DNA of 57,476 bases, from assembly GCA_040219575.1 (NCBI GenBank), contig JAVJSD010000148.1, forward strand, positions 1-57,476. Reading direction: 5' to 3'. The notes beneath the pieces are model-generated. The model was given only the letters and a program-made list of their open reading frames with translations, made no database searches and was not told the DNA's origin. The translations under genes and the position numbers were made by a program. The number at the start of each line of letters is the position of its first letter. The first letter of the stretch is position 1. Below are positions 8,714 to 17,764 of this stretch, piece after piece. The stretch comes from JAVJSD01 sp040219575 (lineage in GTDB: Bacteria; Planctomycetota; Planctomycetia; Pirellulales; Pirellulaceae).

Positions 8714-9442
8714 TTACTTTTTGCCCGGCGCGAGATGGGGCGCGACCAGGGACACCCACAACTCGTAGCCTTCCTGCGAGAGATGCAGCCCGTCGCTCAC
8801 AAACAGCGATTCGCGCGGCTTGCCGTCTTCGCCCAGCATCGGCGTGTCGACATCGACGTATGTCAGCAGTTCATTCTGCTGGCACTGCTTTGCAATCATT
8901 TTGTTGGCCGACCGCACCTTACCGACGATGTTCCATCGCGCCAGGCTGGGCTTGATCGCGACGAAAACGATCTTCGTCTTCGGCAGCGCGGCGTGAACTT
9001 TTTCAACGAACTGCGCGAAGTCGGCCGCCACGCGTTTGGGCGTCTTCCCCTTGGCCAGGTCGTTGTCGCCCGCGTAAAGCACCACGGCGCGCGGCTGGTA
9101 CGGAATCAGAATCCGGTCGGCGAAGTAGATCGAGTCGGCGATCTGCGAACCGCCGAAACCGCGATTGAGATAGTCCTGCTTGCCGGGAAACGTCTCCTTC
9201 AGGTTCCAGCGTTTGATGCTCGAACTGCCGATGAAGACCACGCCTCCCTTCTCCGGCGGCGATGCCTTGTCGGCCTGTTCGAACTTGCGGATGTCGCTCT
9301 CCCAGCGGGCCGAAGGATTCTCCTCGGCCGCCTCTTCTGCCGACATGGCCCGCGCGCCATACACCAGCGTGACGGTGAGACAGAGGGCGAAAGACAAAAG
9401 CCGCTTCGACATGGCGGGAAGAACAATCGAGGTCGTGCGCAT
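8714..9442 (-). CDS. Secreted SGNH/GDSL hydrolase
   Basis: A 242-residue esterase-type hydrolase exported by a Sec signal (about residues 11-34, KRLLSFALCLTVTLVYGARA). Block I is VVFIGSSSIKRW with the nucleophilic Ser, then FGGSQIAD (block II Gly), YAGDND (block III Asn) and the C-terminal DGLHLSQEGY carrying the Asp-His pair. All four SGNH elements are present, so it should be active on an ester or acetyl group; the substrate is unknown. The ATG at 9412 (residue 11) is an alternative start giving a tidier signal peptide, while the one used here has a weak GAGAG upstream. Confidence 0.88.
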   Translation of the reverse strand: MRTTSIVLPAMSKRLLSFALCLTVTLVYGARAMSAEEAAEENPSARWESDIRKFEQADKASPPEKGGVVFIGSSSIKRWNLKETFPGKQDYLNRGFGGSQIADSIYFADRILIPYQPRAVVLYAGDNDLAKGKTPKRVAADFAQFVEKVHAALPKTKIVFVAIKPSLARWNIVGKVRSANKMIAKQCQQNELLTYVDVDTPMLGEDGKPRESLFVSDGLHLSQEGYELWVSLVAPHLAPGKK

Positions 9443-9567
9443 CGATGAAATCTCTCGGAAAGGAAAACGTCCTGATGGGGCAATGTCCCCATGTTAGATG
9501 CCGCACGGCGCGTTGGAAAGCGCGCCGGCTTGCTTGTCTCAGAAACTCAGTTTCGATCACCCGACGT

Positions 9568-10485
9568 TTAGAACACATTGCTGCCGCAGATTGGGGCCAC
9601 GACGCATTGGCCGCGGAGTGTGTCCTTGAGTTGCTCGGCGGCGGCGAGGGCGAGGGCGCCGGCCCCTTCCGCCACAACACCCACCTCGTCCTGGATGCGC
9701 TGCATGGCCAGGTGGATCGCCGCTTCCGGCACGGCCAGCATGTCGTCGACCACGTCTCGCATCAACGGCAGCACCTGCGGCACGGGAAGGCGCACCGCCA
9801 CGCCGTCGGCGATCGTGGCGGCGGTTGCGGTCGTGACCACTTCGCCGGCGCGCCAAGACAGCAGCATCGAGGGGGCGGTCTCCGCCACCACGCCGATGAT
9901 CCGCGTGCTCGGGCGGTGGGCCTTCACCCACGCGCCGACGCCGCTGATCAGCGCGCCGTTGCCGACCGGAATCAGCAGCACGTCGATCGGTTCGCCGCGG
10001 GCGAGAAGTTCGACGCCGATCGTGCCCGCCCCTTCGGCGATGGCCGGCTCGCGTCCGTCTTCAACGAACCGCAATCCGGACGATGCGGCGAAGGACCTCG
10101 CAATTTCCTTCGCGGCGTCGAAATCGTCTCCCGCCAGTCGCGTGGTCGCGCCGAGCTGTTGCATGCGGGCGACCTTCTTGGGATTGGCCGTCTCGGCCGC
10201 GTAGACAATGACCTCGATTCCTCGCCGACGCGCCGCGTACGCCAACCCCTGCCCGAAGTTCCCCGCCGAGGCGGTCACCAGCGGCCCGTCGCAGTCGCCG
10301 AGTTGATGTAGAAAGAAATCCGTGCCGCGGCCCTTGAACGAGCGAATCGGATTCAAGCATTCAATCTTCACCAGCAACCGCATACCGAGTCGTTCGCTCA
10401 ACCCGTCGCTTACATATTGCGGCGAGTTGAGAAACACGGGATCGACGACCCGCGACGCCTTGGCGATGTTTTCCAGCGACAACAT
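9568..10485 (-). CDS. PLP-dependent threonine/serine dehydratase-like enzyme
   Basis: A 305-residue fold-type II PLP enzyme. RSFKGRG carries the Schiff-base lysine (K51), SAGNFGQG (73-80) is the substrate/Asn loop, and VGNGALISG (173-181) takes the place of the usual glycine-rich phosphate loop. It ends in ICGSNVF, like the C-terminal Ser/Gly block of serine/threonine dehydratases. The phosphate loop GNGAL is less glycine-rich than the usual GGGGL, so the exact substrate (Thr, Ser or a hydroxyamino acid) is open. It starts 5 bp after the stop of the beta-propeller gene and is cotranscribed with it. Confidence 0.85.
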   Translation of the reverse strand: MLSLENIAKASRVVDPVFLNSPQYVSDGLSERLGMRLLVKIECLNPIRSFKGRGTDFFLHQLGDCDGPLVTASAGNFGQGLAYAARRRGIEVIVYAAETANPKKVARMQQLGATTRLAGDDFDAAKEIARSFAASSGLRFVEDGREPAIAEGAGTIGVELLARGEPIDVLLIPVGNGALISGVGAWVKAHRPSTRIIGVVAETAPSMLLSWRAGEVVTTATAATIADGVAVRLPVPQVLPLMRDVVDDMLAVPEAAIHLAMQRIQDEVGVVAEGAGALALAAAEQLKDTLRGQCVVAPICGSNVF

Positions 10486-10490
10486 GGCGG

Positions 10491-11774
10491 TTACGCGGAG
10501 ACGATGTCGCAGATGTCGATCAAGTGCAACTGCCGACCTTCACCTTCCACCGGCGCGTCGATGCAGACATAGCGGCTGTCGGGACTATAGCGCGGATGCG
10601 TGTCCACGCGCCACTCGCCGCGATAGATCTTGGGCAGGTGGAAATGCCCCAGGTCGATTCGCCGGCCGGACTTCACGTGGTACAGGTGCGGCGTCTGGAG
10701 TCGCTCCGCCCCCTGGGGATAGGTGTCGTTCAGAATCCAATCTCCGCCGGGCAAATAGGTGAGGTGGCCCGAGGGATCAAGAACGCCGTGGCCGATCTCT
10801 TCGACAAGTCCGCCGCCGTCCTTATCCTCGAACAGGAAGTCGCCCCAGTCGTCGTTGCCCCGCCAGCCCTTGGCCTGGGAAAGGATGTGCCCCGGATCGC
10901 GCCATATGAAGTGCGAGGCGTATCCGTTGGGAATCACCACTCGCACGTCGCCGCCGTCGGGCCGAGCGGTGATCATCCGCGTCAGGCGACTGCCGTCGGG
11001 ATAGCGCCATCGGTGCAGGGCGATGAATCGTGAGCCGTCGGGGCTGAACAGCAAGTGGTTGAAGTAGTGCTTGATGCCGGGCTGCGGCTTGGGGATCACA
11101 CCCAGCCGTGCAATGTCGGCCAGGGAGATAATCAGTTTCGACTCGCCGGTCGCGAGGTCGATGTGGAAGATGCCCGAGTCGCCGGGGGCGAGGTCGTCTT
11201 CGAACGGATCGGGCAGGTCGGCGTAGCCGTAACCGGGGCGGACGTCCTGAATGCGGCGGAAGTCGGGCGCCACGGCGGCTTTGCCGTCGGGGCTGATGCT
11301 ATAGACAGGATGCGGGATCGTCCGCATGGCGCGCGAGTGGACATCGAGCAGGCGGCAAACGAACCGGTCGCCCTGGCGGTCATTCCACAGGATGGTGCTC
11401 TTCGAACCAGGCAGCCACTGCAACATACAGCCCTGTTGCCAGCACCAGGCGCGACTTTCGCCGAGTTCGATCCAGCGATCGCCGTCCGCCAGGTCGACCA
11501 TGCCAATCTTGATTCCATCGTCGCCGGTCGGAGAGCGATGTTCGAAGTCGACTTCCATGCCCAGTACGTAGCGCGAGGTGGGGTCGAACTGCAGTTTGTC
11601 GTAGTAGCCAAACCAGTGATGCTTGGGGCCGCGCGTGATGCGCCGCGTCGGCGGGAATCGCTTGTCGTCGGTCGCCGCCCGCAGCAGGTTGTCGCCGAGA
11701 CCGGCGACGGCCAGCGCCGCGGCCGCACCGCCTTTGAGCAACGTGCGACGTGAAAGAGGTGGGAGCTTCTTCAT
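10491..11774 (-). CDS. Tat-exported beta-propeller protein (oligogalacturonate-lyase/TolB-like fold)
   Basis: 427 residues. A twin-arginine signal (SRRTLLKGGAAAALAVAGL) starts the protein. The body has repeated blade-like segments (for example LLFSPDGSRFIALH and HPRYSPDSRYVCID), typical of seven-bladed TolB/oligogalacturonate-lyase-like propellers. His residues in HYFNHLLFSPDGS and THPRYSPD are placed like metal ligands of the lyase family, but I cannot establish lyase activity. It is followed after 5 bp by a PLP dehydratase, an odd pairing of an exported protein with a cytoplasmic enzyme. Confidence 0.7.
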   Translation of the reverse strand: MKKLPPLSRRTLLKGGAAAALAVAGLGDNLLRAATDDKRFPPTRRITRGPKHHWFGYYDKLQFDPTSRYVLGMEVDFEHRSPTGDDGIKIGMVDLADGDRWIELGESRAWCWQQGCMLQWLPGSKSTILWNDRQGDRFVCRLLDVHSRAMRTIPHPVYSISPDGKAAVAPDFRRIQDVRPGYGYADLPDPFEDDLAPGDSGIFHIDLATGESKLIISLADIARLGVIPKPQPGIKHYFNHLLFSPDGSRFIALHRWRYPDGSRLTRMITARPDGGDVRVVIPNGYASHFIWRDPGHILSQAKGWRGNDDWGDFLFEDKDGGGLVEEIGHGVLDPSGHLTYLPGGDWILNDTYPQGAERLQTPHLYHVKSGRRIDLGHFHLPKIYRGEWRVDTHPRYSPDSRYVCIDAPVEGEGRQLHLIDICDIVSA

Positions 11775-11859
11775 AAGAATCGTCTTCGTTGATCGAGTCT
11801 TCGTCGGTAAGTGCAGGGACCTTGCGAAACGGCGGGCGACGCGACGCGTAAGGAAGACA

Positions 11860-11895
11860 TCCTGCCTGCCCTGGCAGCCTGGAAGGCCGCCCTAC
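11860..11895. repeat. Intergenic inverted-repeat family B, copy 1
   Basis: On the minus strand this reads GTAGGGCGGCCTTCCAGGCT then GCCAGGGCAGGCAGG. The same motif recurs at 26903-26981. The stop codon TAG of the DUF1501 gene (11892-11894) is part of the repeat. Confidence 0.65.
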
Positions 11896-13367
11896 GTGAG
11901 GATGTCCTCGATCACGTGGCCGTGGACGTTGGTCAGACGGCGTTGGATGCCGTTGTGATAGTAGGTGAGCCGCGTGTGGTCGAGGCCCAGCAGATGCAGG
12001 ATCGTCGCGTGCAGGTCGTGCACGGTGAGCGCGTTCTCCGCCGCCTTGAAACCGAACTCGTCGGTGGCGCCGTAGCTGTAGGGCGCCTTCACCCCGGCGC
12101 CGGCCAGCCAGCAGGTGAAGCCGAACGGATTGTGGTCTCGGCCGTATGTGCCGGCCTGGAACATCGGCATCCGGCCGAATTCCGTGCAAAACACGAGCAG
12201 GGTCGAATCGAGCAGTCCGCGCTGTCTCAGATCAGTGAGCAGTCCGGCGACCGGCTGGTCGAGGATCTCGCCGTGCACGTCGTACTGCTCCTTCAACTTG
12301 CTGTGACCGTCCCAGTTCAATCTGCCGCCGGAGGCGTACGCGCCGTTGAACAACTGCACGAACCGCACGCCGCGCTCGATCAGCCGCCGCGCCAGGATGC
12401 AGTTCCGCGCGAAGGCCGCTTTGTGTTGGTTCTCGCTGTCGGCGCCGTACAGCTTGCGCACGTGCGCCGGTTCGCGCTGGACGCCCGCCGCCTCCGGCAC
12501 CGAAAGCTGCATGCGGGCCGAGAGTTCGTAGCTGGCCACGCGCGCGGCGAGCGATTGATCGCCGGGATACTGCTGCTGGTGCCGCTCGTTGAGCCGTCGC
12601 AGCGCGTCGCGGGCCGCTTTGTCTGCGTCCGCGGTGAGTTGATCGGGACGCGTGAGGTAGCGAATCGGTTTGGTGCTGCTGAAAGGCGTGCCTTGAAATG
12701 CGGCGGGCAAGAAGCCGCTGGCCCAGTTGTTCGCGCCCGACTGCGGCATCCCGCGCGGGTCTTCGATCGCCACGAAAGCGGGCAGGTCCTGGTTCTCACT
12801 GCCCAACGCGTAGGTCGCCCAGGCGCCCATGCCGGGGAAACCGTCGAACGCGAAACCAGTCGACATCATGTTCTCGCCGGGCCCGTGGGTGTTGGTCGTG
12901 GTGGTCAGCGAATGCAGGTAGCAGATCGAGTCGGAAAGCTCGCCGATCTTCGGCACCAGGTCCGAAACCATCTTTCCGCTTTCGCCGCGGGGTCGGAACT
13001 TCCACAGCGGCCGCGTCAGCGCGCCGTTCTCTCCTTGGAACGAGACCAACCGCTCGTTGCCGGGAAGCGGCTGACCGTGGCGCCGGACCAATTCCGGTTT
13101 GAAGTCGAAAGTGTCGACCTGGCTTAGCGCGCCGGAGCAGAAGACCACAATCACGTTCTTCACCTGCGCCTCGTAGTGAGGCGGGCGCGCCGCGAAGGGC
13201 CGTTGCGGGTCGATCCGCGGTCGAATCGGTGGTGGGGCGTCGTCGGCCAGCAGGCCGCTTTCCGCCAGCAGCGAAGTCAGCGCGATGCCGCCGAGTCCGT
13301 CGACGGTCCGCGACAGAAAACCGCGACGGCCGAGCAATCGCAATCCGTGAGGGGAGAGGTTCGACAT
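11892..13367 (-). CDS. DUF1501 family exported protein
   Basis: A 491-residue DUF1501 protein with a short Tat-like leader (GRRGFLSRTVDGLGGIALTS). Family hallmarks include VIVVFCSGALSQVDTFDFKP, HSLTTTTNTHGPGENM, and near the end LLVFCTEFGRMP followed by GRDHNPFGFTCWLAGAGVK. These belong to the alkaline-phosphatase/sulfatase-like fold, with Asp and His ligands in those blocks. No reaction is established. It begins 5 bp after the stop of the DUF1549/DUF1553 gene, the standard planctomycete pair. Its stop codon lies inside an intergenic repeat. Confidence 0.92.
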   Translation of the reverse strand: MSNLSPHGLRLLGRRGFLSRTVDGLGGIALTSLLAESGLLADDAPPPIRPRIDPQRPFAARPPHYEAQVKNVIVVFCSGALSQVDTFDFKPELVRRHGQPLPGNERLVSFQGENGALTRPLWKFRPRGESGKMVSDLVPKIGELSDSICYLHSLTTTTNTHGPGENMMSTGFAFDGFPGMGAWATYALGSENQDLPAFVAIEDPRGMPQSGANNWASGFLPAAFQGTPFSSTKPIRYLTRPDQLTADADKAARDALRRLNERHQQQYPGDQSLAARVASYELSARMQLSVPEAAGVQREPAHVRKLYGADSENQHKAAFARNCILARRLIERGVRFVQLFNGAYASGGRLNWDGHSKLKEQYDVHGEILDQPVAGLLTDLRQRGLLDSTLLVFCTEFGRMPMFQAGTYGRDHNPFGFTCWLAGAGVKAPYSYGATDEFGFKAAENALTVHDLHATILHLLGLDHTRLTYYHNGIQRRLTNVHGHVIEDILT

Positions 13368-13372
13368 GGCGC

Positions 13373-16144
13373 CTACTGTAGGAAAACGAATTCGTTGGCG
13401 TTCAACAGCGCCCGGCAGACTTGCTCAAGTCCGTGCTCGCGGGCCAGCGCCGACAGCAACTGCAATTCCTCCGCGCTGGGCGGCCGCGTGAATGCGATCA
13501 GCATCGCCCGCCGCACTTGTTCCTCCACGTTCTCACTGTCGGCCTCCTCGCGGACGCGCTCGGCGAAGAAGGCGGCCTGACGGTTGACGAAGCGGCTGTT
13601 GAGCAGATTGAGGGCCTGAATCGGCGTGATCGAACGATTGCGGCTGGGCGTCATCTGTCCGGCGTCGGGACAGTCGAACGAACCAAAGACGTCGATCGTC
13701 TGCATCCGCACACGGTGGGCGTAGATCATCCGCCGCCATCCCGACTCGTCGAACGTTTCCTTGGGAACATAGTCCGACAACCCGCCGCGTTGGTTGAAGA
13801 AATCGAACCCGGCGCCGCCGCGCTGGTCGCGAAGTTTGCCGCTTGCCAGCAGGATCGAATCGCGGAGCGCCTCCGCGTCGAGACGGCGGGGCGGAAAGCG
13901 CCACAACAGGCGGCTGTCGGCATCGACGCGCAACGCGTCGTCGCGCGGCGTGCTGGCCTGCCGAAACGTGTTCGAAGTGAGAATCAGTCGATGGATGTGC
14001 TTCAGCGACCAGCCGTTTTGAATCAGCTCCACCGCCAGCCAATCGAGCAGTTCCGGATGAGTGGGACGGGAACCCATGCGGCCGAAGTCCGAAGGCGTAT
14101 CGACCAGCCCGGTGCCGAAGTGATGCTGCCAGATGCGGTTGACGATCACCCGGGCCGTGAGCGGATTGTCCGGCCCGCCGAGGAACCGCGCCAAGGCGAG
14201 CCGACGGTCCGAGTCGGCCGTCTCGAGCGTCAATTCCAGGTCGCCGAGCGCCGCGGGAATCGCCGGCGCGAGCTGGTCGGTTCGCTGCATCGGGTCGCCG
14301 CGCCGCAGCAGCCACGTCGCTTCCGGCGCTTCAAACCGCGCCGCGAACACCTGGGGGCCGGCCGCCAGTCGGGTGTGTTCACGCTGGGCCGAGCGGAGTC
14401 GCGCGATCAGCGACGCCAGGCGCTCCGTCTCTGCGGGCGAGGCGGTCAGCTTCACGTCGGCCGCTTTCCGCACATCATCCAGACGCGGCTGCCGATCGCG
14501 CGTATCGGCGACAAGGCGCCAGGAGTCGTCGGGAAGTTGCACGGCGATTTCGTAATCGGCCGGCGTGCTGGCGCCCCGATGCCAGACGACGCGATCGACA
14601 AGCGCCGGCCGCGCGAGGTCGACCTGAATCCAGGCCGGGCCCGCCTTCGCCGCCTTCCAGGGATACGCCTGCCGCCGATCGACCGTGCCGTCGTTAAGGT
14701 TGTCGGGATGCCGTGTCTGGTTTTCGAGCGCGAAACTGGACGCTGTCGCGCGGCCGCCGAGTTCGGCCAGGGCGACATTGGTCGCGCGACCGTCGTCGGG
14801 AGTCGTCCAGATCTCGAACTCGTACAGCGACGCTTGATTGCCGTCGCCGGTCGCCTCGATCGTCATCCGCACGGCCTTGGCTTCAAGCGGCTCGAAGCTC
14901 TCCGATTGCACATCCGCCAGAGGTTCGCGAAGCCCGAGGGATTCACGCGCCGCCTCGAGTTCCTCGGTCAACTCGGCGACGCGCCGCGCGGCTTGGGGTG
15001 TTTGCGCCGTCCAGCGGTCGTTTTCCGGCCCACGCAGCCGCCGTTCTCCATAGCTCAAGCCGGCGAACATAGCCTGCAACGCGTAGTAGTCGCGCTGCGT
15101 GATGGGATCGAACTTGTGACTGTGGCAACGGGCGCAGCCGATCGTCAAGCCGAGAAACGCCTGTCCCACCGTGCGGATCACTTCGTCGAGTTCGTCTTGC
15201 CGCGCCTGCCGCATCGACTCTTCGTCGCGGCCGATCTGACCCGGCAGATTCGCCGGGCCGGCGACGAGAAACCCCAGCGCCGCATCCTGGCCGACCGTGT
15301 CGCCGGCGATCTGCTCGAACACAAACCGGTCGAACGGCTTGTCGGCGTTCAGTGAGTCGATGACCCAGTCGCGATAGGGCCAGGCGTTCGGTCGCGGGGC
15401 GTTGGTTTCAAACCCGGCCGTCTCCCCCCAGCGAATCACGTCGAGCCAGTGCTGCGCCCAGCGCTCGCCATAGTGGGGCGATTGCAACACGCCTTCGATC
15501 AACGACTCGTCCTTGCCCGAAAGCGAAGAGGCCGCTTCCCACCGGGCGAGTTGCTCCCGCGACGGCGGCAGGCCGTGCATCACAAGATGAACGCGCCGGG
15601 CCAGCGTCGCGGTGTTGCAAGGCGGCGACGGCGACAGCCCCTTCGCTTGCAGCTTTTCGACGACGAACGCGTCGATCGGATTGGCGATCCAGGCGTCGTC
15701 GAACCGCGGAGGACGAACGGGGCGAAGCGGCCTCAGCGACCAAAGTTCCCGCGCGGGATTGACAGCCGCTTGAAACGAGGCCGTCGGCATCTTCGCCCCT
15801 TGATCGATCCAGGCCTTCAGTTTGTCGACCTGCTGTTTGGAAAGCAGATCGCCCTCGGGCGGCATGCGCAGGTCGACGTTCTCTCCGGACACGGCGGAAA
15901 TCAAGAAACTCGCCGCGCTGTCGCCCGGTACAATCGTCGGCTCGCCGAAGTCGCCGCCCCGCAGCAGGTTTTGGCGGTCGTCGAGCCGCAGTCCGCTCTG
16001 CTGTTTGTCGGCCCCGTGACAGCGCACACAGTGGCGGGCGAAGATCGGTTCGATATCGCGACGGAAATCAATCGCCTCCGTTTCCGCCGACCGAGACACC
16101 GTACTGCAGCCTAGCAGCACGGCGATCGCCAGCAACGTTCTCAT
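13373..16144 (-). CDS. PSCyt1/DUF1549/DUF1553 secreted cytochrome-like protein
   Basis: A 923-residue secreted protein. After a Sec signal (residues 1-20) comes a planctomycete cytochrome C domain with haem motif CVRCH (39-43), then DUF1549 (about 140-350), an inserted segment (about 410-560) that includes a discoidin-like stretch ending in AWIQVDLARPALVDRVVWHRG-type sequence, and DUF1553 to the C-terminus (GGPDNPLTARVIVNRIWQHH, then NSRFVNRQAAFFAERV). The inserted carbohydrate-binding-like domain suggests attachment to a polysaccharide. It is followed after 5 bp by DUF1501. The pair is thought to work together in oxidative polymer breakdown, but this is inference. Confidence 0.92.
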   Translation of the reverse strand: MRTLLAIAVLLGCSTVSRSAETEAIDFRRDIEPIFARHCVRCHGADKQQSGLRLDDRQNLLRGGDFGEPTIVPGDSAASFLISAVSGENVDLRMPPEGDLLSKQQVDKLKAWIDQGAKMPTASFQAAVNPARELWSLRPLRPVRPPRFDDAWIANPIDAFVVEKLQAKGLSPSPPCNTATLARRVHLVMHGLPPSREQLARWEAASSLSGKDESLIEGVLQSPHYGERWAQHWLDVIRWGETAGFETNAPRPNAWPYRDWVIDSLNADKPFDRFVFEQIAGDTVGQDAALGFLVAGPANLPGQIGRDEESMRQARQDELDEVIRTVGQAFLGLTIGCARCHSHKFDPITQRDYYALQAMFAGLSYGERRLRGPENDRWTAQTPQAARRVAELTEELEAARESLGLREPLADVQSESFEPLEAKAVRMTIEATGDGNQASLYEFEIWTTPDDGRATNVALAELGGRATASSFALENQTRHPDNLNDGTVDRRQAYPWKAAKAGPAWIQVDLARPALVDRVVWHRGASTPADYEIAVQLPDDSWRLVADTRDRQPRLDDVRKAADVKLTASPAETERLASLIARLRSAQREHTRLAAGPQVFAARFEAPEATWLLRRGDPMQRTDQLAPAIPAALGDLELTLETADSDRRLALARFLGGPDNPLTARVIVNRIWQHHFGTGLVDTPSDFGRMGSRPTHPELLDWLAVELIQNGWSLKHIHRLILTSNTFRQASTPRDDALRVDADSRLLWRFPPRRLDAEALRDSILLASGKLRDQRGGAGFDFFNQRGGLSDYVPKETFDESGWRRMIYAHRVRMQTIDVFGSFDCPDAGQMTPSRNRSITPIQALNLLNSRFVNRQAAFFAERVREEADSENVEEQVRRAMLIAFTRPPSAEELQLLSALAREHGLEQVCRALLNANEFVFLQ

Positions 16145-16171
16145 CAGGACGACTCCTTGGTGGCCTGTTGG

Positions 16172-17617
16172 CTACTTCGACGATTTGAGTTCGTCCATCA
16201 ACTCCAGGACGACTTTTGTGATGCGTTCCGAGGCGTCGAGTTGCACGCGGTTGGTGCCCATCCAGGTTTCGTAGCCGCCCAGCTTGTGCTGCCGCGGAGT
16301 GGGGAGGTACCCGTTGTAGTCGTTGGCGAGTTCAATCGTGAAGGCGTCGTCGAAGGGCGACTTTTCCTTGATCTCCAGGCCGATTTCGGTGAATACCTCG
16401 AAGGGAATCGCCGCGATCGCCAGGTCGCCGATGCGGATCGCCTGCAGAGGGAACGTCAATTCGTCCGGTCCCTCGAGCAAGCGCTGCACGCGGTCGGCGT
16501 AGTTCTTCTCGTAGCGATGATGCTGCGGGGCGTCGGCCGGTTTGGCCTGGATTTCCGCCACGTACTTCTTTAGCGCCTCGTCGGGCTTGCGGTACTTCAG
16601 CGTCAACTCGCGGTGGGCCGAACCAAGCGGAACCCAGTCGTGAAACTCGACGTCGGCATGCGCCTCCTTCACGCGCTGCGCGACGAGTTGGGCGACCTCG
16701 TTCATCTTTTCATACGGATCGTACCGCCGGCCGCGCTCACGAAAGTTGATGTTGTTCACGTCGCCGCTGGTGCCGTTGCTGAGCATGCCCACGAAGGCCG
16801 GCTTGTCATCCTGCTTCTTGGCTCCCAGGAGTTCGCCGATGCGGTGGGAGAAGATTCCGAAGTAGTCGGCCGAGACGTCCCCCTTCTCCACCCCGCCCAC
16901 GTAATGCAGCGAGTAATTGGCCAGCAGGGCGATCGGGCGTCCGTCTTGCGACTGAACGCTGACGAAGGAAATCTCCGGATCGACGGGGCCGGCCGGCTTG
17001 ACGAGCGCGGCGCCGCCACGGGGAGGATTCATCCGCACCTCGTCGACGCCGCCGAAGGGGTTGTTGCGCAACTGGGGATCGCTCACGAACCAACGACGGT
17101 TGAACACCTCCGACGGCTCGTCGATCCCGCCCCATCCGATCCGCGCCGGCTCGAGGTTCGACTCGGCCAGGCGAACCGCCTCGGCGATGCCGCGGACGAC
17201 GGTCGGTCGATACTTGTCGCTGCGGGCGCGGGTGCCGGAATGCGTGTGCGTGGCCGCCATCAGAATGTTTTCCGGCGGCACGTTGGTCTGCTCGCCGATG
17301 AGCTTCCGCGCTTCATCGTAAACCTCGCGAATGACGCCCAGGTTATCGCAAATCACCAGCGCGATCCGCGTGCGACCGTCGTCCAGCACCAGGCAGCGGG
17401 CGTGCAGCGGGTCGTGAATCCGCGCGGCGGGAAACGGCGCGAAGCCGCCGACCACCGATTCGCCGATCGGCGGCGAGATGTCGACCATCGCCGCCCCCGC
17501 CTGGAGCACACGTTCCGCCTCCTCACCGCGGGCCGACGCCAAACAACTTCCCGCCAACACGACGGCCGCCAGCACACACGTCAATCGTCGACGCCACTCA
17601 GCCCAGTACAGCAACAT
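16172..17617 (-). CDS. Neutral/alkaline ceramidase-like secreted hydrolase
   Basis: 481 residues from the ATG at 17617, chosen because AGGAGAGACGAG stands immediately upstream and a Sec signal follows (LTCVLAAVVLAGSCLASARG). The N-terminal half matches the neutral ceramidase domain: AAMVDISPP, DPLHARCLVLDDG, and the zinc motif MAATHTHSGT, followed by NYSLHYVGG and NGTSGDVNN. An open frame continues upstream to 19000 but overlaps the M20 gene and lacks sense. Planctomycetes carry many such proteins, and ceramide cleavage is not assured. A family A repeat lies 83 bp upstream of the start. Confidence 0.88.
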   Translation of the reverse strand: MLLYWAEWRRRLTCVLAAVVLAGSCLASARGEEAERVLQAGAAMVDISPPIGESVVGGFAPFPAARIHDPLHARCLVLDDGRTRIALVICDNLGVIREVYDEARKLIGEQTNVPPENILMAATHTHSGTRARSDKYRPTVVRGIAEAVRLAESNLEPARIGWGGIDEPSEVFNRRWFVSDPQLRNNPFGGVDEVRMNPPRGGAALVKPAGPVDPEISFVSVQSQDGRPIALLANYSLHYVGGVEKGDVSADYFGIFSHRIGELLGAKKQDDKPAFVGMLSNGTSGDVNNINFRERGRRYDPYEKMNEVAQLVAQRVKEAHADVEFHDWVPLGSAHRELTLKYRKPDEALKKYVAEIQAKPADAPQHHRYEKNYADRVQRLLEGPDELTFPLQAIRIGDLAIAAIPFEVFTEIGLEIKEKSPFDDAFTIELANDYNGYLPTPRQHKLGGYETWMGTNRVQLDASERITKVVLELMDELKSSK

Positions 17618-17699
17618 CTCGTCTCTCCTTCTTCCTCTGTGCGAATCTGTGGTGCGATTCTGTGTCAATCTGCGGACAACGCTTGTCTGTTTGAAACCT

Positions 17700-17764
17700 G
17701 TAGCGGAAGTCGCCAGACTTCCGAGAACCGTTCCACTTCTCGGAACTCTGGCGAGTTCCGTTAC
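17700..17764. repeat. Double-hairpin palindrome, family A copy 1
   Basis: GTAGCGGAAGTCGCCAGACTTCCG, a short spacer, then CGGAACTCTGGCGAGTTCCG followed by TTAC. Two hairpins (loops GCCA and TGGC) are flanked by GTAGC/GTTAC. The TTA at 17761-17763 is the stop codon (TAA) of the M20 peptidase gene. Confidence 0.9.
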
